A stretch of 64,000 nt of DNA from Halichoerus grypus. Its lineage: Eukaryota > Chordata > Mammalia > Carnivora > Phocidae. The position numbers and the translations under genes are program-made. Positions 1 through 11,767 of this stretch are shown one piece after another. Where the stretch lies: positions 142,180,308 through 142,244,307 of the forward strand of contig NC_135717.1 in assembly GCF_964656455.1 (NCBI RefSeq), given 5' to 3'. Within the stretch, counting starts at the first letter, position 1. Each line of letters starts with the position of its first letter. The notes beneath the pieces are model-generated. The model saw only the letters and a list, made by a program, of their open reading frames with translations. It searched no databases and was not told the DNA's origin.

Positions 1-3000
1 ACTTGGGCTGCTTCCATAGTCTGGTTTCTGTAAATAATGCTGCAATAAACATAGGGTTGCATGAATCCCTTTGAATTAGTGTTTTGGTATTTTTTGAGTA
101 AATACCTAGTAGTGTGATTACTGGATCTTAGGGCAGTTCTATATTTTTTTTTTTTTTAAAGATTTTACTTACTTGTCAGAGAGAGAGAGAGCCCACAAGC
201 AAGGGGAGCAGCAGGCAAAGGGAGAAGCAGGCTCCCTGCTGAGCAAGGAGCCCAATGTGGGACTCGATTCCAGGACCCTGGGATCATGACCTGAGCCAAA
301 GGCAGACGCTTAACCGATTGAGCCACCCAGGTGTCTCGGGTAGTTCTCTTTTTAACTTTTTGAGGAACCTCTGTACTGTTTTCCAGAGTGGCTGCACCAG
401 TTTGCATTCCCACCAGCAGTGTAAGAGGATTCTCCTTTCTCCACATCCTCACCAACACCTGCTATTTCTTGTGTTTTTGATTTTAGCCATTCTGACAGTT
501 GTGAAGTAGTATCTCATTGTGCTTTTGATTTGCATTTCCCTGAATATTAGTGATGTTGAGCATCTTTTCATGTGTCTGTTGGCCATCTGTATGTCTTCTT
601 TGGAAAAATGTCTGTTCATGTCTTTTACCCATTTTAATTAGATTATTTATTTTTGGGGTGTTGAGTTGTATAAATTTTTTATGTATTTTGAATATTAACC
701 CTTTATTGGATATGTCATTTGCAAATATCTTCTCCCATTCCGTAGGTTACCTTCTAGCTTTGTTGATCGTTTCCTTAACTGTGCAGAAGCTTTTTATTTT
801 GATGTAGTCCCAATAGTTCATTTTTGCTTTTGCTTCCCTTGTCTCAGGAGACATATCTAGAAAAATGTTGCTATGGCTGATGTCAGAAATTACTGCCTAT
901 GCTCTCTTCTAGGATTTTCAGAGTTTCATGTCTCACATTTAGATCTTTAATCCATTTTGAATTTGTTTGTGTATAGTATAAGAAAGTGGTCAAGTTTCAT
1001 TCTTTTGCATGTAGCTGTCCAGTTTTCTCAACACTATTTGTTGAAGAGACTGTTTTTTTCCCATTGTATATTCTTTCCTCCTCTAAGATTAATTGACCAT
1101 ATATTTGTGAGTTTATTTCTGTGTTTTCTATGATGTTCCATTGATCTATGTGTCTATTTTTATGCCAATACCATACTGTTATACTAAAGGTTTGTAATAT
1201 AACTTGAAGTCTGGAATTGTGATATGTCCAGTTTTTACTTTTTCAAGATTGCTTTGGCTATTCAGGGTCTATTGTGGTTCCACACAAATTTTAGGATTGT
1301 TCTAGTTTTGTGAAAAATATTATTGATATTTTGATAGGGATTGCTTTAAATTTGTAGATTGCTTTGGGTATAGACATTTTTTGGGTATAGACATTTTAAC
1401 AATATTTGTTCTTCTAATCCATGAACATGGAATGTCTTTGCATTTTTTTGTGTTGTTTTTTATTTCTTTCATCAACATCTAATAGTTTTCAGAGTAGAGG
1501 TCTTTCACCTCCTTGGTTAAGTTTATGCCAACATATTTCATTATTTTTTTAGTGCATTTGTAAATGGGATTGCTTCATTATTAGTGTATAGAAATGCAAC
1601 AGATTTCTGTACATTGATTTTGTATCCTGCCACCTTAATGAATTCATTTATTAGTTCTAGTAGTCTTCTGGTGGAGTCTTTAGGGTTTTTTTATATACAG
1701 TATCATGTCATCTGTAATTAGTGAAAATATTAGTTCTTCCTTACCAATCTGGACATTTTTTTCTTTCTTTTTGTTGTCTAATTGCTATGGCTAGGACTTC
1801 CAGTACTATGTTGAGTAACAGTGGTGAGAGTGGACATCCTTGTCTTTTTCCTGACCTTAAGGGAAAAGCTCTGTTTTTCATCACTGAGTATGATACTTTT
1901 GTGGGTTTTTCATGTAAAGTCTTTATTATGTTGAGATATTTTCCCTCTAAATCTACTTTGTTGAGGGTTTTTATCATGAATGGATATTGTACTTTGTCAA
2001 ATGCTTTTTCTTCATCTATTGAAATGATCATATGGTTTTTATCCTTTTTCTTATTGATGTGATATATCACATTGATGGATTTGTGAATATTTAACCACCC
2101 TTGCATTCTGGGACTAAATCCCACTTGATTGCAGTGAATGATTTTTTTAATGTATTGTTGGATTTGGTTTGCTACTATTTTGCTGAGAATTTTTGCATCT
2201 ATGTTCATCAGAGATATTGGCCTATAGTTCTCTTTTATTTTTGTGATGTCTTTATCTGGTTTTGGTATCAGGGTGATACTGGCCTCATAGAATGGATTTG
2301 AAAGTTTTCCTTTATCTTATATTTTTTGGAATAGTTTGAAATGAATTGGTATTACCTCTTCTTCAAATGTTCAAATTTTCTATTTCTTCTTGCTTCAGGT
2401 TATACATTTCTAGGAATTTATCCATTTCTTCAAGTTTGTCCAATTTGTTGGCATATAATTTTTCATAATATTCTCTTACAATTGTTTGTATTTCTTTGGT
2501 GTTGCTTATTATTTCGTCTCTTTCATTTGTGATTTGTTTATATGGGTCTTTATTTTATTTTATGAGTCTAGCTAGATGTTTATCAATTTTGTTGATCTTA
2601 ATGAACCAACTCCTGGTTTCATTTATCTCTTCTTTAGTTTTTGTTTGTTCATTTATTTTTAGTTTCTATATAATTTATTTCTGCTCTAACCTTTATTATT
2701 TCCTTCCTTCTGCTGGTTTTGCGTTTGTTTGTTATTTTTCTAGCTCCTTTAGGTGTAAAGTTAAATTGGTTATTTGAGATTTTTCTTGCTTCTAGCCTGC
2801 ATTGTTATAAACTTTCCTCTTAGAACCACTTTGGCTGCATCCCAAAGATTATGGACCATTGCATTTTCATTTTGATTTGTTTCCATGTAATTTTTAATTT
2901 CTCTTTGATTTTTCCATTGACTCATTTTTAAGTTTCAACCCATTCTTTAATCCTCTCCACACCACATTTTAGGTATATGGTGTCACATTTTACATCCTTT

Positions 3001-3180
3001 TATTTTGTGAATCCCTTGACTAATTTTTACAGATATATTCTTTACCTTTAGTTTTGGAATTTGTTCTTCCAGTCTTCAGATCATTTTCTGGGTTATATTC
3101 ACTTATGTGAGTGTTGTAGTTGTATCCACAGGATGAGATGAGCTTAGAGTCCTCCTAATCCACCATCTTCCCCTGCTGTC
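1..3180 (-). mobile_element. LINE-1 (antisense to +), internally deleted, extends past left edge
   Basis: The minus strand reads L1 from its 5' end near 3180 (GAAGATGGTGGATTAGGAGG) and jumps near 2930 to the middle of ORF2. It then runs through the reverse transcriptase region (open segment 2208-1741, including the [19 protein letters not shown] motif) towards the 3' part at position 1. Many stops and frameshifts break ORF2, so it is dead. It has the same orientation as PPFIA2. A Can-SINE sits inside it at 141-337. Boundaries are approximate. Confidence 0.85.
141..337 (-). mobile_element. Can-SINE inserted in L1
   Basis: Minus-strand copy: the tail-side T run and AAAGATTTTA appear first, and the complement of the tRNA-like head (GAGCCACCCAGGTG) ends it. 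Target-site duplication GGGCAGTTCT (131-140) and GGGTAGTTCT (338-347), 9 of 10 matching, proves insertion into the older L1. Confidence 0.92.
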
Positions 3181-3539
3181 CAAGATGCCTATTTCTTTTG
3201 AATGTTGCTATATACTTGAATTATATGTAGTTCTTAATTTCTTAAAAACTAGCAACTATATTAAATACATTATTAGGGTCAGCAAGGAAACATATAAAAG
3301 GGTATCAACTTAATTAGTCTAGACCAAGATTATAACTGGGCTTTACTACCCTAAGGTAACAAAGTTGAGGTCCTAGAGGGACATGGGTTGTTATTGAGGG
3401 TGTGTGTATATATTTTCGATGAAAACAAATATCACAGATACATACTCGATTTCAAATCTACTCAGTGTGTTAAATCATTAGCTCTGTAGCATCAAAAAAT
3501 GTCATTCAGTTTGAATTTATGTTCTATATTATTTTTTCT

Positions 3540-4130
3540 ATTTATACTAATCAAATATTTATGAAACACTTTCTATTTATCAAGAAAAGTGCTAATACCT
3601 GGATATAAAAGACAGTGAGCAAAACAAGATATATTTCTTGTTCTTATATAATTTACAATCTAATGAAGGTAAGAAAGACAGTAAAATGAACTGAAGGACA
3701 GAAGAAGGGATGGTGGTAAGAGTAAAGAGGGTGAAATGTTATGGGACAATGGTGTGGAATGAGGAGAATGTTCTAGAAGAAAGGAACAGCAACCACAAAG
3801 GAGAGAGCAAGGAAGATTCAAAGAACTGGAAGTCATGTATAATGGAACATGGAATCAGGTAGGTGAGAATGTTGAGGAAGGTGGGGCACTGTAGACAATA
3901 TAGAGTATTTTGTTCTTTATCTTAAGAGCAACTGAAGGGTTTGAAAAAGGGTTACTTTACCTAAGCACATTGGGTTTTTAAAAAGTCTTCTCTGGTTGCA
4001 GTGCTACTTTGGATTAGATGGGAACCCATACACCGTGAGGAAACCAGAAAGAATTATTGTCATCTACATGAGAACCTATTACAATGTGCAATAGGCTGAT
4101 GATAGAAGAGAACTGGATAGATGTGAATTG
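3540..4130 (+). repeat. Ancient mammalian repeat, family not named
   Basis: Diverged copy of a medium-reiterated element that I recognise by shared wording with 10790-10930, 12985-14260, 33370-34560 and 49820-50960. Shared landmarks are 'gtgagcaaaacaagat...', 'agtggtgacatg...' and 'gactccaaggtt'-type segments. Degenerate and non-coding. I cannot assign it to a named family from memory. Confidence 0.45.
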
Positions 4131-4783
4131 TATTAGGAGGTAACACACTTAGCTAGAGCCAGAAAAACAAACAAACAAAACCCATTGTTTGAAATATTAA
4201 AAAACTGTTCATCCATTGAGAAAAAACAAGTTAAGAGTAGTTTCCCGATGTTTGAAAGACTGTAAATCCACCTGACACAGTTAGGTTCTTTACTGGGGTT
4301 AGTCAAGTTAATGATAAGTAAAGACTACTAACATCATTGGGATTTGAGACAGTATATATTAAGTTAAAAATTGAAATTATCAACATTTCTCAATGTTTGA
4401 ATTGATAACTTGTACAACTTCAACTCTATAATGTAATCTACTCTTTGGAAACCATCTATTATCCACTGTGGTGATAGTGCATTTTTTTCATATCTACTAT
4501 GAAATAATTCAGTCCTAGTTAATTTCACTCTGATGTCTAAATAGTTTTAAGGAGCTGGCTGCATATTAATTGCATACTATTTAGTACCTTTATGGCAGTG
4601 TTAAATGTACCTTAAGAATGTACCTTATTACCACAAATATCATTTAAACAGTAAATTTAAATGTAAAAAGTGCTTTAAAATTCAAAGGTTCCCAGATGAT
4701 GCCTGTGCTTCTGGTTTAATTATCTCATTTTTAGTATCAAAGTCTTCTAATCCTTTAAAACAATCAGTGATAATTGAACTCAC

Positions 4784-5004
4784 CTGATTTCTTTGTTGAT
4801 GGCATCCAATTGTTCCTGAAGCATCATGGCTAGAGTCTGGGCATCAGAATGACCGCTTGGAGAGAGAAGATCCATTGAGCTAAAAATAGTTTCTCTGTCA
4901 TCATCATCAATATCAGACATTTCTGTGTCACTTTCAAAAGGGTGGCTGCTTAGCACTCCAATTTGCTGAGTTCTATTCCACTCATGATCCCCAAGAGACT
5001 TCAC
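4784..5004 (-). CDS. PPFIA2: PPFIA2 exon j (73 codons + 2 nt, last in window)
   Basis: The exon is 221 nt, phase 0 start after CCACACAG, ending two bases into an Arg codon (AG|GTGAGT). It starts VKSLGDHEWNRTQQIGVLSS, continues HPFESDTEMSDIDDDDRETI, then SSMDLLSPSGHSDAQTLAMM and ends LQEQLDAINKEI. The Asp/Glu/Ser cluster offers several S-x-x-D/E casein-kinase-2-like sites. The LLSPSGHSDAQTLAMMLQEQLDAINKEI block is conserved throughout liprin-alphas and opens the last helical segment of the N-terminal half. The next exon (Arg-Leu-Ile-Gln expected) was not found in 1-4783 and should lie beyond the left edge. Confidence 0.97.
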
Positions 5005-5625
5005 CTGTGTGGTAAATGAGTAATTACCATATGTATCATATTGCTCATTATTAAAGCACTATTCTGAAAAATATCAACAAAAAGCACCCATGCTTTATAG
5101 TTTACCTAGCAAAAGCAGAACTGATTATTACCATTTTAATGCATTGTTTCAATAAAATATTTCCTTGACATCTTAAGTAACGGCAGATATTAATCGTCAG
5201 CATAAATACCAAGATTTTAATAGGAATAATGATGATAAACTTATGCATGATTTCTAGTTCAACCCCAATTCAAGTTAACAATCACTTTAAAGCATCTATG
5301 TTTGAAACATTTTTCCTTCTTTCCAAATATAACAATCTCTATTCACTTGTACTGGAGCATTTCCATCTCTTATACTAGTCTTACTTACACTTTCTTATTA
5401 TAGACTGAGACTGCAAATATTATCACACTAGTTATATAATAATTCTCTCCCCAACATTCATTTACATAGATTCTAACAAAGTATAATTAAAATAATATTG
5501 AAAAGTGATTTAATTTCATCTCTACTTCTCTGATCACTTAAATGCTTCATTGATTTTTTAAGCCCAAGGCACACTAATTTACATGACTATGGTTTTTATT
5601 TGATATAATAAATCCCTCATGTGAA

Positions 5626-5733
5626 TGAAAATCTTTTTTTGTAAGTAATCTCTACGCCCCATGTGGGGCTCCAACTCATGACCCTGAGATCAAGAGTTGC
5701 ATGCTCTACTGACTAAGCCAGCCAGGTGCCCCC
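5626..5733 (-). mobile_element. Old, truncated Can-SINE / tRNA-type SINE
   Basis: The complement of the head (CTAAGCCAGCCAGGTGCCCC) is clear and the CCCATGTGGGGCTCCAACTC body is present, but the tail-side half is missing. More diverged than the other SINEs here, so probably an older subfamily. Confidence 0.8.
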
Positions 5734-6483
5734 AAAGATAATATATCTATCGGTGTTTTTCGCTGTTATCTGAGGGTAGGAGAGGAAGGGAAGTAAGAGA
5801 GAGGGGACCTAGAGTTTTCTGCATTTTAAAAAATTGTTTTTCATTTTTGTGATGATGTAAAATGATTTTCTGGTGGTGGGGGGGAACCACATGTAAATAC
5901 CACAGTATTTATTTAAGATTTGAGGACCTGAATTAGCATTTGTGTTATAAATTTTTTTGGTACCAAGTAGCACTAATTTATTTGTCATATACAAATGAGA
6001 AAAGAACTAAGATGGACTTGATTTATTCTTCATTTGTTCACTTCTTATTCATTCATTTAACAGATATTGAATGCCTACTATGAAGGATTAATTTATACAT
6101 GACACAGGTACCAATTAAAAACCATAGGGTATCAAGGACCTGTATACAAGTAAGGACAATTAGGTTATGTAGTATTCAACACATGAAAGTGGTTGCGGAG
6201 AACAACTTATACTTAGGGCACAAAGGAACTATAGTACTTCTCTATAAAATGCCACTCTACACTTACAATATACATGGCTTATATGTAGTGAATGAATGAA
6301 GATTGGCACTGCAGTTTATCATGAAGAGTTCTCTATAAACACTTTCAATAGTCTATGTACATTTTCCTCAAAGTTTTATTAAAATAGCAATTATAATTAA
6401 AATATTTAATTAATCCTAATTAACAATATGAATACCATTGCATAAGTGCCCAAACAAACCAAGAGTCCATTTGTTTGGCAATA

Positions 6484-6712
6484 CAGCATAAGGGATAAAA
6501 AAGCATGGAATTCGAAACCACACAAATAAAGGTTCAAGTTTTGACTCTATCACTTTGCTGGCTGTATAATGTTGAACACTTAAAATTTCTGAGCTTCAAT
6601 CTTTTTATGTCTGAAGTTAGCATAAAAATAGAACCAAATTCAAAGGGTTATGTGGATACACACAAGGGGAATGCTTAGTTCAACTTCTGGTACATAGCAG
6701 TGGTTTTGCATT
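6484..6712 (+). repeat. MIR SINE, plus orientation
   Basis: Matches the MIR core order: AAAGCATGGAATTCGAAACC, GACTCTATCACTTTGCTGGCTG, then the splice-like TTTCTGAGCTTCAATCTTTTTATGTCTG and the end CTTCTGGTACATAGCAG. Heavily diverged, as expected for a mammal-wide repeat. Confidence 0.75.
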
Positions 6713-6859
6713 AGTTATAGTTTTAAAAATATGTCATATGTCATGCTTGAAACTAAAAATGCTAGCAGTTGGAATTCTCTCAGTATTAAAATTCTATTCA
6801 AGGTGGAGTAAGATATTTACTTAGAATCATCAAAGACTTGAAATAAAAAAAAAATTAAC

Positions 6860-6995
6860 CTTTGGCTCATCTCTTCGCACACCCATGCGGCCTCTCCTGG
6901 GTCTTCTTATTACTTTAGTTGTTCTGTAATCAGACTGGCTGTCCACTAGGGATCCAACAGAATACCGCAACTCAGCTGAGGTGTCTAGATGAGTT
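6860..6995 (-). CDS. PPFIA2: PPFIA2 exon i (split Arg + 45 codons)
   Basis: The exon is 136 nt; acceptor TTTTTCCAG supplies the last base of the split Arg codon, donor AAG|GTTAAT. It encodes THLDTSAELRYSVGSLVDSQ, then SDYRTTKVIRRPRRGRMGVR and RDEPK. The segment is Ser/Thr-rich then strongly basic (RRPRRGR), unlike the flanking acidic coils, and should be disordered. Basic runs followed by Ser/Thr are typical kinase or nuclear-import-like sites, but no function is claimed. The donor GTTAAT is weak (T at +3, no G at +5), making this exon a candidate for regulated or inefficient splicing. Confidence 0.96.
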
Positions 6996-8094
6996 CTGGA
7001 AAAAGGAAAAATACGAAACATGACCAATCGCAGAAGTTAAACTTCCCAGCAAATCACTATCAACTGCTTAATTGTCAATAAAGAATAAAGCATAAACCCT
7101 CAAGAAAAAAGAAAAATTCAAGGAAGAAAACTGATGAATTGTCATGATTCTTTGAGGTCTCTTCTGAGGCTTATGTCAAAAATTCCAGTCTCAGGTTCAT
7201 TCCCGAAAGTGAAGTGAATTTTCTGTTTAGAATAGAAAAAATCTGTTTGTTCATTAATTATCATTTTCAATTGTGGTAGTAAAATTAAACATGTTAAGAT
7301 GGACAACCAAGATCCATTGGCTTAAATTCTGGCAATTCTTTTTTGTTGAAGTATTTAGTGTACATATCAACATATGTTATTTATTGCTGTATCCCTTTAT
7401 TTTTTTAACAAAATAGGATATACCACCAGATAATTTTTCAGCTTTTGTTAAGACACTGTTTCAAAAAGATAAAGAAAAATCTTTTGATAAGCACATTTGA
7501 TTCTGAAATCTGCTTAGAGATGAAATAGTTGGAAAATTCCAATAGAAAAATATTATCACACTGGTTTTCAATAAACATGATAATAAAGTACACTGTAATC
7601 AAAGTGTAATAAAGGTTTCTCCAGACACATTATTTATATAGAGATTTACAACAAATTCAGTTTATTGCTATAATCATGATGAGAACAGTGACAGCGTGCT
7701 GTCCTATAAAATGCTCTATCATCAGTATGAAATATACTTAATGCTGTATTTTCTCTTGAACTGGAGGTCCTGATGATCTACTATGCTCTTTCTATTAGTT
7801 CTCTTTGTGGAAAAAGAAAAGGGAAAAACCAAGCATTTCCAAACGATAGGCAAGATTAGAAAAGGTTAGGTAAGTTCTAGGTTTTGCAACAGTAGAAGAC
7901 ACTGACCTAACTGATGCAAATCCTGGTTTTGTCAAATAGAACTTTAAAGCAAATGGACTAAGAAATCATCCCCCAAGTAGAGGACAGCTGTTCGTTTTTA
8001 TAGCGGTGAGCTTCAAATTTAATCAAGCAAACTGGTTTTATTATGGATTAGTCATATATAAAAACTAATGAACCAGGTTATACTCATAAATAGG

Positions 8095-8234
8095 ACTTCT
8101 CTCAGCCTCTATAACAGGGTCTGTGTTTCATGAAGACAAAGGTCAGATTTTAATCACCACTGTATGCTTAAGGAGGTATTCCTAGCATATAATAAACACT
8201 TGATAAATATCTGGTAAGATAATGAATGAATGAA
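8095..8234 (+). repeat. L2 LINE 3' end fragment
   Basis: Shows the typical L2 terminal wording: 'gtctgtgtttcatgaagaca', then 'tagcatataataaacacttg' ending in a GAATGAATGA-type tail at 8221-8234. Confidence 0.6.
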
Positions 8235-8429
8235 ATTAATTATTATACAGTCTAAACTGTCTACCTCAGAATATTCTAAGTACATTTTTTCTGTCACTGC
8301 CTGGGTAATATCTCTATGGTCATCAGAGTGGAGATTCTAAAATTATAACTCATCATTCTAGGAGTATTGTTTTCTTGTTGTTTTATCTCTCAACTCCAAG
8401 ACATTTATAAAAACATGAACCAAAACACA

Positions 8430-8960
8430 GATCTGCTCCTATTGATGCACTGCTTAAACTCTTCAATGGCCTTACAATGCCCTTGACAATCTAGAACCCT
8501 CCTTCTTATTCCAGCTTCACTTCTAGTTACTATCTGCCTCTCCTCTCTCCAGCCATACAGACTTCCTTTCAATTTCTCGAACAACTCACACTTTCCTCTA
8601 ATCCTAAGCCTTTGAACATACTGCTGTTTCTGCTGGAAATAGTCGTCACACGTTTATGTGGTTAACATTTTTAAAGTCTCAGATTAAAATTCCCATTGTC
8701 TTATATTATTGTAGCCCCTCTATTGTAATTGTCCTCACAGTATCCCTGTATTTCCCATTTGAAACATGTATTCTTCATCACCATTACCGCTATATCTCCA
8801 ATGCAGTTTCTTGCAAGTAGAAAGTGCATAATTGATCTTGAAAGAACAAAAGGCCTGAACCAATGCAACTTTAGAAGAGCCCATTGCTTATACTTCATCT
8901 AAAGCAGTTACCGCTCACCTCTCTTCTTTTATTCAACTCCATGAGCTACTTTACTAACAG
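8430..8960 (+). repeat. L2 LINE fragment
   Basis: Diverged L2 wording: 'ctcttcaatggccttacaat', 'tagaaccctccttcttattc', then a C/T-rich part with 'cactttcctctaatcc'. The minus-strand 65-codon open frame inside it has no recognisable product and is taken as chance. Confidence 0.55.
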
Positions 8961-9455
8961 AAATCAGAGTCAATATTTCCATACATTTCAACTTTTAAAT
9001 AATTTTTGGTGTACAATATTTTGAGTCACTTGGAGGTCTAAGTTACAATATAGTCACCGGTTCCTTTAGACATGAACCCGTGCAGTTTTCCCACCTGAAT
9101 CTCCTGTAACTCTTGCATATAATCTCACCAAAGAACTTCCATAGATAAATCAAGTCTGAATTTTCTTAGAGAACATCTTTTACCCATCTCTAAGATTCCT
9201 GAAATGTCTTCCATTGTCCTTTCTAATGACCCAGATCCTACCTTTCTTCAGAGTTGAGCTAAATCAGACCTTCTCCAGCCATTTATTATTCTCAGATGAG
9301 ATACTAGTAGAGGATATTAGTTACTGATATTCACCAACTTTAGCTCATCTCTTCCTCCCTCTCTGCCTGTATGATCAATGAAATTCTCATGCATCTTCTG
9401 TTTTCTTTATAATTTCTTTTTAAATTGTGCACTCAGAAGCATGGATGTTTGATAA

Positions 9456-9579
9456 ATAATTGCCGTTCAATAAATATCGTTATCTTATAACATATTGTAA
9501 TTCCATCCCATCAGTTTATAATTGCTGTTCAATAAATATTGTTATCTTATACCATATTATAATTCCATCCCATCAGTTT
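9456..9579 (+). repeat. 62-bp tandem duplication, two units
   Basis: Unit 9456-9517 and unit 9518-9579 match at 58 of 62 positions with no gap. Both begin ATAATTGC and end CCCATCAGTTT. The divergence suggests an old single duplication. Confidence 0.95.
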
Positions 9580-9994
9580 ATCTATCAATAATTCCTATAA
9601 TACTTTATACTTATGATTTACTGTTTACAAAACCCCCTTTTGATCACATGTCGCAAAGTAAGCTTGTGAGATAGTCATAAAATTATTATTTTATATACAA
9701 TTCATGTAAAATACATATGAAATTTGAACTTATTAAGGAAAATAGGCTTTCCAAAATCGAACAGCTAGTAATAGCTTGTCTTAGACCTAGGGATGTCAGT
9801 CTTCTTATTCTTGGTCTAGCTTTGTTTCTACTACAAGCTGTTGTATCAGAGAAGAATTGTTCTATATGTACTTCCCAAGCTTCCACGATGATCCTTCGTT
9901 TTGGATAAGTTCCCGTTATTAGGCTGTCCATGATGACTCACTGCAGTGATGAAATTTTAGACAATACTTCTACAACTCTGTTTTTTTCCCCAAT

Positions 9995-10230
9995 GATATG
10001 TATGTATATATTTAATTCCAGTATAATTAATGTACAGTGTCATATTAGTTTCAGATGTATAATATAGTGATTCAACAATTTTATACATTACTCAATACTC
10101 ATCACAATAAGTGTACTCTTAATCCTCTTTACCTATTTCACCCATCCCCCTACCGCCTTTCCCTCTGGTAACCACCAGTTTGTTCTTTATAGTTAAGAGT
10201 CTGGTTTTTTGTTTGTCTCTCTCCTCACAC
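9995..10230 (-). mobile_element. L1 3'-UTR fragment
   Basis: The plus strand shows the complement of the common L1 3' end: 'gtcatattagtttcagatgt', 'tgattcaacaattttataca', 'cctctttacctatttcaccc', 'ggtaaccaccagtttgttct'. The open frames on both strands here are shadows of this repeat. Confidence 0.75.
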
Positions 10231-10627
10231 CCCAGGACCCCCCCCTTTTTAAAATACAACTCTGTACTTCTGAGACCAAAGGTCAAAAAGCCAACAAAAT
10301 GGCCATTTGGCTCTATTAAAAATATTAAACTTGTTGACTGGATGATGCTCATTCTATGTATTCACTCTGTTGATATTTTTTATAAGCTCTTGCCCTTCAT
10401 CAACACCATCATTGTCATCATCACCACCTTGTGAATATATATCACTGAATTAAAAATAGCTTCAGTTCAGATACATAAATCATAACAAAGCATTTAGACA
10501 AATAAACAAGATTTTCTAAATTAAAGACCTACATTTTTAAAAGTTCTTTGGGTGTTTTTGTGCCTGCAGAACTGTGTTTCTTATATTAAACTGAAGGTAG
10601 AAATACTCAAAATGCTGAATTTTATTT

Positions 10628-10733
10628 TTATTAATACTTTACATTGAAGAGAATATAAGCACCTTGATATTTATTAATACTTACATTATTACTTTTATTA
10701 ATACTTACATTAAAGGGGATATAAGCACCTTTT
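10628..10733 (+). repeat. Imperfect local repeat (TTATTAATAC x3)
   Basis: The decamer TTATTAATAC begins at 10628, 10671 and 10695. The segment up to ATATAAGCACCTT occurs twice (ends near 10664 and 10731), indicating a small imperfect duplication in AT-rich sequence. Confidence 0.8.
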
Positions 10734-10789
10734 GAATTTTTTTAACTTGGATTTTTCCTCGGAGTATCTGAAAAATGCTTTAGTAGATA

Positions 10790-10930
10790 TTCATTCATTC
10801 AGTGATATCTATTGTGAGTATAATATACCAATGTTTGTTTGTTTATTTGTTTGTTTTAGGTGCTGAGATTATAGTAACCAAAACAAACAAAAATTCCAGC
10901 CTCTGTGGAGCTAACATTCTTAGGATAAGT
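10790..10930 (+). repeat. Ancient repeat fragment with (TTTG)n insert
   Basis: Has 'attccagcctctgtggagct' followed by 'aacattctt', matching the start region of the unnamed ancient family in this window. A TTTG-rich stretch lies at 10831-10857. Confidence 0.45.
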
Positions 10931-11675
10931 ATAAGACCAAGAAAAATGAACTTCTAAAAGTCTGTGGTGGTCAAAAGTTTCAGATAGCCGATATGATTGT
11001 GTTGTTAAATAAATAATCAAATAAGTAAATCCTTGTAGGGTTTCTTATTAACCTTAAATAAAAGGCCCTAGCACAAAAGAAAATTATATGTGAATTATCA
11101 AGATTGATCTATCTATCTAGAGAGTAAATAATCATATCATTGCTTCTTTCTTTCAAGATGAGGTATTGAGTCAAAGTAGATGAGTATGGCTAAACATATT
11201 TGTTTTTAAAACATGTATAATTTCTCCTTCACTCTGTATCTGCAATTAATTTAACAAAAGAGGTAGGTGCTAAGGGACCATAATTAATGATATTTCTTCA
11301 GTCACATTAAGTATTGAAAACATTTCTGCATGTAGAGAAAAGAGGTGTTGCTGCTTCCTAGAATGAGATGTAATCTCCTTATATACAGTTCCATTTCTTC
11401 ATTGAACACTCTTTTTATGTATTTATAGCTATGTAATTAAATGCAGAATACAAAAGGTAATAATTTAAATTTTTATTGCATATTTGCAGGACAGATTACT
11501 AAATTAGAGAATGATTTTTGAATATAGAAACAGTAAATCAGTCAGGAGTGAACATAGGGCAATGCCTGCTGAGCAATAAGAGGTACTTATTTATTTTATT
11601 TGAGGCAATATGAAATCATAAAAAGTTCATATTGATTTTTGGTGAGCTATAGATAAGATTTTAATTTACTATTAC

Positions 11676-11767
11676 CTTGATATTGTGGGTTCAATTAAAG
11701 AGCCAGTTCTCATTTTCAATTGGTCAAGTTCAGATCTCAGCTTTTCAATTTCTTCTGCTAATCTTTC
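11676..11767 (-). CDS. PPFIA2: PPFIA2 exon h (30 codons + 2 nt)
   Basis: The exon is 92 nt, starting in phase 0 after GATTTTTAG and ending two bases into an Arg codon (AG|GTAATA). It encodes ERLAEEIEKLRSELDQLKMR then TGSLIEPTIS. The first 20 residues end the long coiled coil. The TGSLIEPTIS tail begins a non-helical stretch specific to alpha-2. The split codon is completed by A from the next exon (AG|A, Arg), and phase and sequence agree. Confidence 0.96.

Larger units (their letters stand above)
1..4783 (-). other. PPFIA2: PPFIA2 intron after exon j (partial)
   Basis: Holds the L1 with its nested SINE and the ancient repeat. 3181-3540 and 4131-4783 show no gene, recognisable repeat or splice-bounded open segment. 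The exon expected next was searched for by its conserved LIQEEKE-type start and not seen. Confidence 0.7.
5005..6859 (-). other. PPFIA2: PPFIA2 intron i-j
   Basis: 1,855 bp. Contains the truncated SINE and a MIR. The rest (5005-5625, 5734-6483) is AT-rich sequence in which I see no feature. Open segments at 5809-5994 and 6099-6299 have no splice context or recognisable product. Confidence 0.75.
6996..11675 (-). other. PPFIA2: PPFIA2 intron h-i
   Basis: 4,680 bp. Besides the L2 pieces, tandem duplication, L1 tail and ancient-repeat fragment, 6996-8094 and 10931-11675 show nothing I can name. Confidence 0.75.

Noticed and set aside
1741..2208. 155-codon minus-strand frame with a reverse-transcriptase-like motif
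   Set aside because: It is a surviving piece of L1 ORF2 within a broken element, not a host gene.
4605..4787. 60-codon plus-strand frame beside exon j
   Set aside because: It is antisense to the gene, ends at the exon j border and has no recognisable product.
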